Below the pieces are notes generated by a model. That model was not told the DNA's origin. It did no database searches and was given only the letters and a program-made list of their open reading frames with translations. The translations under genes were made by a program, and so were the position numbers. Below, one piece after another: positions 1 to 5,187 of a DNA stretch of 5,187 bases (its first letter is position 1; the number at the start of each line of letters is the position of its first letter). This stretch comes from Dokdonella sp. Its GTDB lineage: Bacteria; Pseudomonadota; Gammaproteobacteria; Xanthomonadales; Rhodanobacteraceae. The DNA lies in the NCBI GenBank assembly GCA_030150315.1, contig JASLGB010000259.1, positions 1-5,187 on the forward strand, read 5' to 3'.

Positions 1-343
1 CACAGGTCAGCGCGAACTCGCTGCCGACGATCAAGGTGAGGCCCGTGGCGCGCGATGCCTCCAGGCCGCGCACGATGCCGGCCAGCGAACATTCGTCGGT
101 GATCGCCAGCGCTTCGTAGCCGCACTGCGCGGCGCGCAGGAACAGCTCCTCGGCGCTGGCCGCGCCCCGCAGGAACGAGAAGTCCGACAGGCAGTGCAGC
201 TCCGCATAGGGCGGCAGGTCATCGCCGTGCACGTCGTCGTTGGCGGCGCGTTGGCCGAGCCGCTGCGCCACCTCCCACGCGCGCGGCGGACGACCGCCCG
301 GCGTATCGGGCGCGACGCCATGAACCAGCTCGTCGCCGCTCAT
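1..343 (-). CDS. dnaE2: Error-prone DNA polymerase DnaE2 (ImuC), N-terminal fragment, cut by window edge
   Basis: This is the start of the C-family translesion polymerase that does error-prone synthesis past lesions in the ImuA-ImuB-DnaE2 mutasome. Only 114 codons are in the window, with no stop; family members are usually over 1000 residues. Residues 46-60 read YAELHCLSDFSFLRG and residues 78-90 read ALAITDECSLAGI, both signatures of the PHP domain at the N-terminus of DnaE2. About 45 residues precede this domain and contain TPGGRPPRAW, which resembles the N-terminus of Xanthomonas DnaE2 as I remember it. The ATG at 343-341 overlaps the imuB stop codon in an ATGA (343-340), so translation is probably coupled; GGGTGGG lies 4 nt upstream as a possible ribosome site. 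The family call is secure from the motifs; polymerase catalytic residues lie outside the window and cannot be checked. Confidence 0.93.
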   Translation of the reverse strand, partial: MSGDELVHGVAPDTPGGRPPRAWEVAQRLGQRAANDDVHGDDLPPYAELHCLSDFSFLRGAASAEELFLRAAQCGYEALAITDECSLAGIVRGLEASRATGLTLIVGSEFALTC

Positions 344-1758
344 GCGACCCACCCATGCAGCATCCAGCCGCCCCGCTCGCCCAGCGGCGCGAACGCCCAG
401 GCGCGCTGCCCCTGCGAGGTCTCGAGGATGTAGTAGTCGCGTCGCGCCTCATCGCCGTCCCACCATCCGCTCTCGAGGCGTTCCGGGCCGGAGACGATGC
501 GGAGATGGAAATCGCGCAGCGGGACGGGCCTGGGCAGCAGCCACAGCGGCCGCGGCGGACGCACCGGCGCCTGGCCGATGCGCACCGCGTCGCCCTCCGC
601 GCGCCGCCAGGCCCTCTCCGGCCGCGGGTCGCCGGTCGGCGCGATCCGGTGCACCGCCGTGTCGCCGAGGCGCGCGCGCAGGCGTTCGCGCAGTTGCGGC
701 CACGGCAGCGTCTGCTGCGCGCGCACGTCGAACAGGTCCCGCGTCGCCGGCACGAACGGCGGCAGCTCCCGCGCCAGCAGCCGCATCGCCACCACCGGTT
801 GCGAAAGCTGCACGCGCTCCAGCCGGCCGCGGGTCAGCTCGAACAGCAGCGCCGGCTCGCGCTCGGCCGCCAGCAGGCCGACCTCGACGTCGGTGTGCGC
901 CTCCTCGTGTTCCAGCCGCAGCACGAAGCGCTGCACGCCGCCGTCGCGGATCGACAGGCAGGTACACAGGTCGCCGATCATCCGGCGCAGCGGGAACAGC
1001 AGTGCGGTATGGCCCTCGACCTCGCACTCCAGCTCGATGCGGGCATCGAAATGATCGGGCGGCGCGTAGTACGCCAACGGATCGTCGGCCTCGCCGTACA
1101 GCCGGGCGAGGTGTTCGAGCAGCGGCATGCCGAAGCGGCGGCGCAAACTGTCGACGGGCAGTGCGCGCACGCTGCGCAGGTCGCGCAGGCCCATGCGGTG
1201 CAGCCGCTCGCCGGCCTCGTCGGGCAGCAGCCCGCGACGCACCGGCACGCGATCCATCAGGCCTTGCATGGCGACGGGGTCGGCGACCGCCAATCCGTCG
1301 CGCAGTCCGGCCAGCACGCGCGCCGCACGTGGTGTCGGCGCCATCGCAATGCGATGCGCAAAGCCCAGCGCGGCGAGCTCCTCGCGCAGCCGCGCCTCGC
1401 TCCGCGGCCACGGCCCGAGCGGGCCGAAGCGCGCGCGCACCTCCAGCACGAGGCAGCCCGGCCACTGCGCGCTGACCAGCGAACTGTGGCGGTACGCCCA
1501 GGCGGCGAGGAACTGTTGCCAGCGCGCCTCGGCCTGCGAGTCGTAGTCGACCATCGCTACGTCGGGCAGCAGCGCATGCGCGGCGGTCAGGCGCATGCCG
1601 GCGCGCAGGCCGGCCGCAGCAGCGGCCGGATTGACCGCCTGCAGGGTGCGCAGCTGCGCCGCGCCGCCGACCAGGGCCAGCGGCGCGGAAGGATCAGGCA
1701 AACGGCGGAGGACGGCGTCCAGCGCCAGCTGCGGCAACAGTATGCAGGCCCACAACAT
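340..1758 (-). CDS. imuB: ImuB, inactive Y-family polymerase homologue (mutasome scaffold)
   Basis: This 472-residue protein is the adaptor of the SOS mutasome; in the family it binds the beta clamp and recruits DnaE2 and ImuA without polymerising DNA itself. The N-terminus aligns without gaps to DinB over 16 residues, but the metal-binding Asp8 and Asp10 are Leu8 and Gln10. The second catalytic pair (Asp-Glu in DinB) falls at about Gly101-Cys102, before LVLEV. A helix-hairpin-helix-like part follows near 183-210 and a little-finger-like part near 235-335. AQQTLPW at 347-353 is a candidate clamp-binding peptide. The C-terminus (about 423-472, GPERLESGWWDG and RDYYILE) matches the conserved ImuB tail. 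The gene starts 9 nt after imuA and overlaps dnaE2 by 4 nt. GGTGAGG lies 7 nt before the ATG and spans the imuA stop. A functional Y-family polymerase is ruled out by the lost acidic residues. Confidence 0.95.
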   Translation of the reverse strand: MLWACILLPQLALDAVLRRLPDPSAPLALVGGAAQLRTLQAVNPAAAAAGLRAGMRLTAAHALLPDVAMVDYDSQAEARWQQFLAAWAYRHSSLVSAQWPGCLVLEVRARFGPLGPWPRSEARLREELAALGFAHRIAMAPTPRAARVLAGLRDGLAVADPVAMQGLMDRVPVRRGLLPDEAGERLHRMGLRDLRSVRALPVDSLRRRFGMPLLEHLARLYGEADDPLAYYAPPDHFDARIELECEVEGHTALLFPLRRMIGDLCTCLSIRDGGVQRFVLRLEHEEAHTDVEVGLLAAEREPALLFELTRGRLERVQLSQPVVAMRLLARELPPFVPATRDLFDVRAQQTLPWPQLRERLRARLGDTAVHRIAPTGDPRPERAWRRAEGDAVRIGQAPVRPPRPLWLLPRPVPLRDFHLRIVSGPERLESGWWDGDEARRDYYILETSQGQRAWAFAPLGERGGWMLHGWVA

Positions 1759-1765
1759 GCGCGCG

Positions 1766-1772
1766 CCTCACC
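1766..1772 (-). promoter_or_regulatory. Ribosome binding site of imuB
   Basis: GGTGAGG on the minus strand lies 7 nt before the imuB ATG and contains the imuA stop codon TGA. This supports the chosen imuB start and suggests that imuB translation is coupled to the end of imuA. The match to the consensus is partial. Confidence 0.55.
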
Positions 1773-2394
1773 AGGCCTCCGGAGCGAAGGCCTGCGCCGG
1801 CACCGGGCCGCCACGGCATTTGCGCACGCGCCAGGCACCGACGCCCTGCCCGTCGCGGCCGTATTCCAAGCGCAGCGCCGCCGGCGACGGATTGTCCGCG
1901 TGCGCGCGATCGCGCAGCGCGAAACCGAGACACGCGCCGCTGTCGGCCGCGACCTGCAGGCGGCGTAGCGCCGGGGTGTCGGCCTGCAGCGGCCAGCCGA
2001 CCACGGCCGCGCACGCGCCGCTGCGCAGGCACTGCTCGAACGCCCACAGCGCATCGCGCGGTGCCGCGTCGATCACCTCCAGCTGCATCAGGTCCACGCC
2101 GCCGGCCTGCCAGGCCGGCGCATACGGCAGGTACGGCGGCGCCACCAGCACGACCGTGGCGCCGGACCGGGTGAAGCGCGCCAGGGTGGGCAGGAGCAGC
2201 GACAGCTCGCCGACGCCATCGGCCGGCAGCAGCAGTTCGGTGAGTGCACGCCGCGGCCAGCCGCGCTGCGGCAGCAGCGCGTCGAGTTCCGCATGACCGG
2301 TGGGCTCGCCGTCCGCGGCGATGGCCGCCGCGCGGCCGGCGTGCCACAGGATCTGCGCGGCGAGCAGGGATTCGAGCGTGGCGACGGCGGCCAT
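1768..2394 (-). CDS. imuA: ImuA, RecA/SulA-like translesion synthesis accessory protein
   Basis: ImuA is the small partner of ImuB and DnaE2 needed for damage-induced mutagenesis; it is distantly related to RecA and is often labelled SulA- or RecA-like. This copy has 208 residues, a usual length for the proteobacterial family. Family blocks seen are LPQRGWPRRALTELLLPADG (41-60), VAPPYLPYAPAW (84-95), ALWAFEQCLRSGACAAVVGWP (115-135), LRRLQVAA (143-150) and the late SPAALRLEYGR (170-180). The place of the RecA Walker A loop reads ADGVGELSLL (58-67), lacking the Gly-Lys-Thr/Ser needed to hold nucleotide, so ATP binding is doubtful. The reading frame stays open far upstream through lexA, but the ATG at 2394 is the natural start: it sits 2 nt after the lexA stop and the family similarity begins there. 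Only a weak GGGAC precedes it, consistent with coupling to lexA. Confidence 0.92.
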   Translation of the reverse strand: MAAVATLESLLAAQILWHAGRAAAIAADGEPTGHAELDALLPQRGWPRRALTELLLPADGVGELSLLLPTLARFTRSGATVVLVAPPYLPYAPAWQAGGVDLMQLEVIDAAPRDALWAFEQCLRSGACAAVVGWPLQADTPALRRLQVAADSGACLGFALRDRAHADNPSPAALRLEYGRDGQGVGAWRVRKCRGGPVPAQAFAPEAW

Positions 2395-2396
2395 GG

Positions 2397-3008
2397 TCAG
2401 TCCCGACGCACGAGGCCGCAGTAGAGCCCTTCGATCGCGAAGTCCTGGCCGGGCGAGACCACGATCGGCGCATACGCCGGATTGCGCGGCAGCAGCCGGA
2501 TGCGGTCCCGTTCGCGCTGCAGCCGCTTGATCGTCATCTCGCCCTCGACGCGGGCGACGACGGTCTGGCCGTTGCGCGCCTCCGGCGTGCGGTGCACGCC
2601 GACGAGGTCGCCGTCGAAGATGCCGTCGTCGATCATCGAGTCGCCCTGGACCCGGAGCAGGTAGTCCGGGCGCCGCGCGAACAGGCGCCCGTCCAGCCAC
2701 AGTTCCTGATCCCCACCGAAATCCGGCTCGATCGGGGTGCCGGCCGCGACGCGGCCCAACACCGGCAGCGCCATCAGGTCCGGCCGTCCACCTCCAGGCA
2801 GCCGGATGCCGCGCTTCTGGTTCGGCACCAGCTCGATCGCCCCGGCCTCGGCCAGCGCCAGCACGTGCTTCTGCGCGGCATTGCGCGAGGCGAACCCGAA
2901 CGCGTCGGCGATCTCCGCCAGGCTGGGTGGCTGCCCGATCGCGATCCGTTCCCGGATGAAGATCAGGATCTGGTTGCGCTTGGAGGATTCGGCTGGCATG
3001 GTGGACAT
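2397..3008 (-). CDS. lexA: LexA repressor, cassette-specific (LexA2-like)
   Basis: This is the SOS repressor, 203 residues, which cleaves itself when RecA is activated by single-stranded DNA. The N-terminal winged helix-turn-helix covers about 9-70, with PPSLAEIADAFGFASRNAAQKH (27-48) and a wing ending KRGIRL. The cleavage site is Ala89-Gly90 in GRVAAGTPI. The catalytic dyad is Ser124 (VQGDSM) and Lys161 (EMTIKRL), so it should be a working autoprotease. Compared with E. coli LexA it lacks one residue in the loop before PPS and has Gln46-Lys47 where E. coli has Glu44-Glu45 in the recognition helix, suggesting a different operator. The ATG at 3008 has AGGTG 5 nt upstream and an in-frame stop at 3029-3027; Met4 (2999) is a possible alternative start without a ribosome site. 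It heads the operon. Whether the genome has a second, housekeeping LexA cannot be seen here. Confidence 0.97.
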   Translation of the reverse strand: MSTMPAESSKRNQILIFIRERIAIGQPPSLAEIADAFGFASRNAAQKHVLALAEAGAIELVPNQKRGIRLPGGGRPDLMALPVLGRVAAGTPIEPDFGGDQELWLDGRLFARRPDYLLRVQGDSMIDDGIFDGDLVGVHRTPEARNGQTVVARVEGEMTIKRLQRERDRIRLLPRNPAYAPIVVSPGQDFAIEGLYCGLVRRD

Positions 3009-3015
3009 TTGTACA
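3002..3015 (-). promoter_or_regulatory. Candidate LexA operator, TGTACA-AA-TGTCCA
   Basis: Read on the minus strand, TGTACAAATGTCCA spans the lexA start codon. It differs by one base from TGTACAAATGTACA, the LexA2 site I recall for Xanthomonas, and fits GTAC-N4-GTCC, one base from the P. putida LexA2 site GTAC-N4-GTGC (both from memory). No E. coli-type CTGT-N8-ACAG site was seen between lexA and the helicase. The position, across the ribosome site and ATG of the first operon gene, fits autorepression. The match includes the ATG itself, which adds a few bases by chance. Confidence 0.6.
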
Positions 3016-3031
3016 CCTAATCGTGATCAAA
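3008..3031. promoter_or_regulatory. Imperfect 24-bp dyad overlapping the lexA leader
   Basis: Arms TTTGTACAC (3008-3016) and GTGATCAAA (3023-3031) are separated by CTAATC. Seven of nine arm positions pair (TTTG..CAC against GTG..CAAA). The left arm contains the TGTACA half of the 14-bp candidate operator. It covers the lexA ribosome site AGGTG (3018-3014). It could be a second or extended repressor site or a chance dyad. Confidence 0.4.
3014..3018 (-). promoter_or_regulatory. Ribosome binding site of lexA
   Basis: AGGTG on the minus strand lies 5 nt before the ATG at 3008. It is the reason for preferring Met1 over Met4 as the start, since Met4 has no comparable site before it. It sits inside the candidate repressor-binding dyad. 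Confidence 0.5.
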
Positions 3032-3107
3032 CGCGAGTGCCCCGGGCATCCACGATGGACGTTGGACGCCGGTGTTTCGGAACCCCTTCGAAAATGCAGA
3101 CGCGCTG

Positions 3108-3122
3108 TCTCACCGCGTGAGA
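3108..3122. repeat. Perfect inverted repeat TCTCAC-CGC-GTGAGA in the divergent intergenic region
   Basis: Six-base arms pair perfectly around a 3-base centre. It ends 41 nt before the helicase ATG and lies 99 nt upstream of the lexA ATG. There is no T-run after it, so it does not look like a terminator; a protein-binding site for the helicase promoter is possible but unproven. Confidence 0.35.
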
Positions 3123-3163
3123 TGGCGTCGCAATCCACTACACCGATTTGACCAGGCCGCCGC

Positions 3164-5187
3164 ATGAATGCCCTTCCCGACCGTTACGCCTCCGACGAAC
3201 TGGTCCTGCGCGAACCCGGCGACGGCCGCAGCCTCGCCCAGCGGCTCGCGAAGCGGTATGCGTCGAGGATCACCGGCGCCTTCGTGGTCCCCGGCCGCGA
3301 AGGCTCGTTCGCTCCGTTGCCGGACGACCTGCCGTCGGCGCTCGCGCAGGCCCTGCGCTCGCGCGGCATCGGCCGGCTCTACAGCCACCAGGCCGAGGCG
3401 TGGACGGCCACGCAATCAGGCGCGCACGTCGCCATCGTGACGCCAACCGCCTCCGGCAAGTCGCTGTGCTACACGCTGCCGGTCATCAGCGCGACGATGA
3501 CCCGACATGCCAAGGCGCTCTACCTGTTTCCGACCAAGGCGCTGGCGCAGGACCAGGTGGCCGAGCTGCTCGAGCTCAACCAGGCCGGGGAACTGGGCGT
3601 CAGGGCGTTCACCTTCGACGGCGACACGCCCGGCGACGCACGTCAGGCGATCCGCATCCACGGTGACGTCGTGGTCAGCAACCCGGACATGCTGCACCAG
3701 GCGATCCTGCCGCATCACACGAAGTGGGCGCAGTTCTTCGAGAACCTGGCGTTCGTGGTGATCGACGAGGTGCACACCTACCGCGGCGTGTTCGGCTCGC
3801 ATGTGGCCAACGTGATCCGCCGGCTCAAGCGGGTCTGCGCGTTCTACGGCGTGACGCCGCAGTTCATCCTCTGCTCGGCCACGATCGGCAATCCGAAGGA
3901 ACACGCCGAGGCGCTGATCGAGGATACGGTCACTGCGATCACCGAGAGCGGCGCGCCCACCGGCGACAAGCACGTGCTGCTGTGGAACCCGCCGGTGGTC
4001 AATCCGGATCTGGGGCTGCGGGCCTCGGCGCGGTCGCAGACCAACCGCATCGCGCGACTGGCCATCAAATCCGGCCTGAAGACGCTGGTGTTTGCGCAGT
4101 CGCGCACGATGGTCGAGGTGCTGACGAAGTACCTCAAGGACGTGTTCGACCACGACCCGCGCAAGCCTGCGCGGATCCGCGCCTACCGCGGCGGCTACCT
4201 GCCGAAGGAGCGGCGCGCCGCCGAGCGCGAGATGCGCGCCGGCAGCGTCGACGGCATCGTCAGCACGTCCGCGCTGGAACTGGGCGTGGACATCGGCAGC
4301 CTGGATACCGTCGTGCTCAACGGCTATCCCGGTTCCGTCGCCGCGACCTGGCAGCGCTTCGGTCGCGCCGGCCGCCGGCAGCAGTCCGCGCTCGGCGTGC
4401 TGGTAGCCAGCTCCGATCCTCTGGACCAGTACCTGGTCCGCCATCCGGAGTTCTTCCAGGGCGCGCCACCCGAGCACGCGCGCATCCAGCCCGACCAGCC
4501 GCTGATCCTGCTCGACCACATCCGCTGCGCCGCCTTCGAGCTGCCCTTTCTCGGCGACGAGATGTTCGGCAACGGCACCGCGACGCCCTGGCTTGAGGTG
4601 CTGGGCGAGGAAGGCGTCCTGCACCGCGAGGGCGACCGCTGGGAATGGATCGCCGACAGCTACCCGGCCATCGCCGTGTCGCTGCGCTCCGTCGCGGACG
4701 GCAACTTCGTGGTGGTCGACCGCACCGACGGCCGGCAGACCATCATCGCGGAGGTCGACTACACCGCCGCCGCGGTGACGCTCTACGAGGGCGCCATCCA
4801 CATGATCCAGTCCGTGCCCTACCAGGTCGAGCGGCTGGACTGGGAAGGCCGCAAAGCCTACGTCACACGCACCCACGTGGACTACTACACCGACGCGATC
4901 GACTACACCAAGCTCAAGGTGCTCGATTGCTTCGACAGTGCCGGCGCCGGACGCGGGCAGGCCCACCACGGCGAGGTGCACGTCGTACGCCGCGTCCCCG
5001 GCTACAAGAAGATCCGCTTCTACTCGCACGAGAACATCGGCTACGGGCCGGTCAATCTGCCCGACCAGGAGCTGCACACCACCGCCGTGTGGTGGCAGCT
5101 CCCGCAGGCGGTACTGGAGGCGGCATTCGACCAGCGCCAGCAGGCGCTCGACGGGTTCCTTGGCGCGGCCTACGCGCTGCACGTCGT
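3164..5187 (+). CDS. DEAD/DEAH-box helicase of the YprA/MrfA/Hrq1 family, C-terminus cut by window edge
   Basis: This is an ATP-dependent superfamily 2 helicase; the best-studied bacterial relative, MrfA (YprA) of Bacillus subtilis, acts in repair of mitomycin C damage, and eukaryotic Hrq1 is also related. The 674 residues in the window hold a Q-like LYSHQAEAW (72-80), motif I TPTASGKS (93-100), Ia FPTKALAQDQ (122-131), Ib SNPDML (172-177), II IDEVH (200-204), III SAT (238-240), IV TLVFAQSR (307-314), V STSALELGVDIG (367-378) and VI QRFGRAGRR (397-405). After about 430 come the winged-helix and DUF1998-type regions; the expected cysteine-rich zinc site lies beyond the edge. The ATG at 3164 is the first in frame after a TGA at 3149-3151, and only a weak AGG stands 7 nt before it. 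It is divergent from the lexA operon. Family membership is firm; the exact repair role is inferred. Confidence 0.92.
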   Translation, partial: MNALPDRYASDELVLREPGDGRSLAQRLAKRYASRITGAFVVPGREGSFAPLPDDLPSALAQALRSRGIGRLYSHQAEAWTATQSGAHVAIVTPTASGKSLCYTLPVISATMTRHAKALYLFPTKALAQDQVAELLELNQAGELGVRAFTFDGDTPGDARQAIRIHGDVVVSNPDMLHQAILPHHTKWAQFFENLAFVVIDEVHTYRGVFGSHVANVIRRLKRVCAFYGVTPQFILCSATIGNPKEHAEALIEDTVTAITESGAPTGDKHVLLWNPPVVNPDLGLRASARSQTNRIARLAIKSGLKTLVFAQSRTMVEVLTKYLKDVFDHDPRKPARIRAYRGGYLPKERRAAEREMRAGSVDGIVSTSALELGVDIGSLDTVVLNGYPGSVAATWQRFGRAGRRQQSALGVLVASSDPLDQYLVRHPEFFQGAPPEHARIQPDQPLILLDHIRCAAFELPFLGDEMFGNGTATPWLEVLGEEGVLHREGDRWEWIADSYPAIAVSLRSVADGNFVVVDRTDGRQTIIAEVDYTAAAVTLYEGAIHMIQSVPYQVERLDWEGRKAYVTRTHVDYYTDAIDYTKLKVLDCFDSAGAGRGQAHHGEVHVVRRVPGYKKIRFYSHENIGYGPVNLPDQELHTTAVWWQLPQAVLEAAFDQRQQALDGFLGAAYALHV

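Noticed and set aside
962..973. GTAC-N4-GTCG inside imuB as another LexA2-like site
   Set aside because: It lies in the middle of a coding gene with no transcript start expected there, has only a partial second half, and such a short pattern is likely by chance in a window of this size.
355..1968. 537-codon open frame on the plus strand, opposite imuB and the end of imuA
   Set aside because: It is rich in Gln, Arg, Ala and His with no domain, and the minus strand encodes well-matched ImuB and ImuA across the same stretch.
3075..3094. Weak 20-bp dyad (TTT..GAA-N4-TTC..AAA) in the intergenic region
   Set aside because: Only 6 of 10 positions pair and it matches no known operator well enough; the GAAC-N4-GTTC type of LexA site would need a different spacing.
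3105..3120. CTGT at 3105 as half of an E. coli-type LexA box
   Set aside because: Eight bases on, the sequence is GTGA rather than ACAG, so the second half is missing.
3009..3163. Minus-10 and minus-35 promoter boxes for lexA or the helicase
   Set aside because: TTGGAC (3062-3067) and TTGATC (minus strand) resemble minus-35 boxes, but no convincing minus-10 box stands at 16-18 bp spacing from either, so no promoter is called.
1768..3165. A single 465-residue minus-strand protein containing the ImuA frame and extending through lexA
   Set aside because: Only the last 208 residues match ImuA. The upstream part is the out-of-frame shadow of lexA, whose own frame is complete; the ATG at 2394 fits the operon spacing.
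3110..3415. 101-codon minus-strand open frame at the start of the helicase gene
   Set aside because: It is antisense to the helicase N-terminus, has no domain or ribosome site, and would begin inside a coding gene.
3416..5182. 588-codon open frame on the minus strand, opposite the helicase
   Set aside because: The plus strand carries all helicase motifs in order. The antisense frame has low-complexity composition rich in Arg, Val, Asp and His and no recognisable domain, as expected for a GC-rich shadow frame.

Overview
The window looks like chromosomal DNA from a high-GC gammaproteobacterium, most likely of the Xanthomonadales (Lysobacter, Luteimonas or Xanthomonas type). The evidence is uniformly high GC, tight gene packing, the gene order lexA-imuA-imuB-dnaE2, a DnaE2 N-terminus resembling Xanthomonas proteins as I remember them, and a LexA of the 'LexA2' kind. 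There is no sign of mobile DNA, RNA genes, CRISPR or foreign base composition.

Layout. On the minus strand, 3008 down to 1, four genes are packed as one apparent operon: lexA (SOS repressor), imuA (RecA/SulA-like accessory protein), imuB (catalytically dead Y-family polymerase homologue) and the first 114 codons of dnaE2/imuC (error-prone C-family polymerase), which runs off the left edge. Junctions are a 2-nt gap, a 9-nt gap and a 4-nt ATGA overlap. A 155-bp intergenic region (3009-3163) holds the lexA control region, then a plus-strand superfamily 2 helicase of the YprA/MrfA/Hrq1 type starts at 3164 and runs off the right edge after 674 codons, before its expected C-terminal zinc-binding domain.

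How it works together. Established knowledge of the ImuA-ImuB-DnaE2 mutasome is that ImuB links the polymerase to the sliding clamp, DnaE2 does the error-prone synthesis across lesions, and ImuA supports the complex; all are induced by DNA damage. Here the cassette carries its own LexA, and the sequence around the lexA start contains GTAC-N4-GTCC, close to the GTAC-N4-GTGC and TGTACA-AA-TGTACA operators I recall for LexA2 proteins of Pseudomonas putida and Xanthomonas. The likely circuit is a self-repressed SOS mutagenesis operon. The divergent helicase belongs to a family with a DNA-crosslink repair member (MrfA of Bacillus subtilis), so the neighbourhood reads as a DNA-damage locus, though co-regulation of the helicase is inference only.

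The system is a known one. The points most worth checking are the start-codon operator, the altered LexA recognition helix, the second dyad upstream, and the helicase link.
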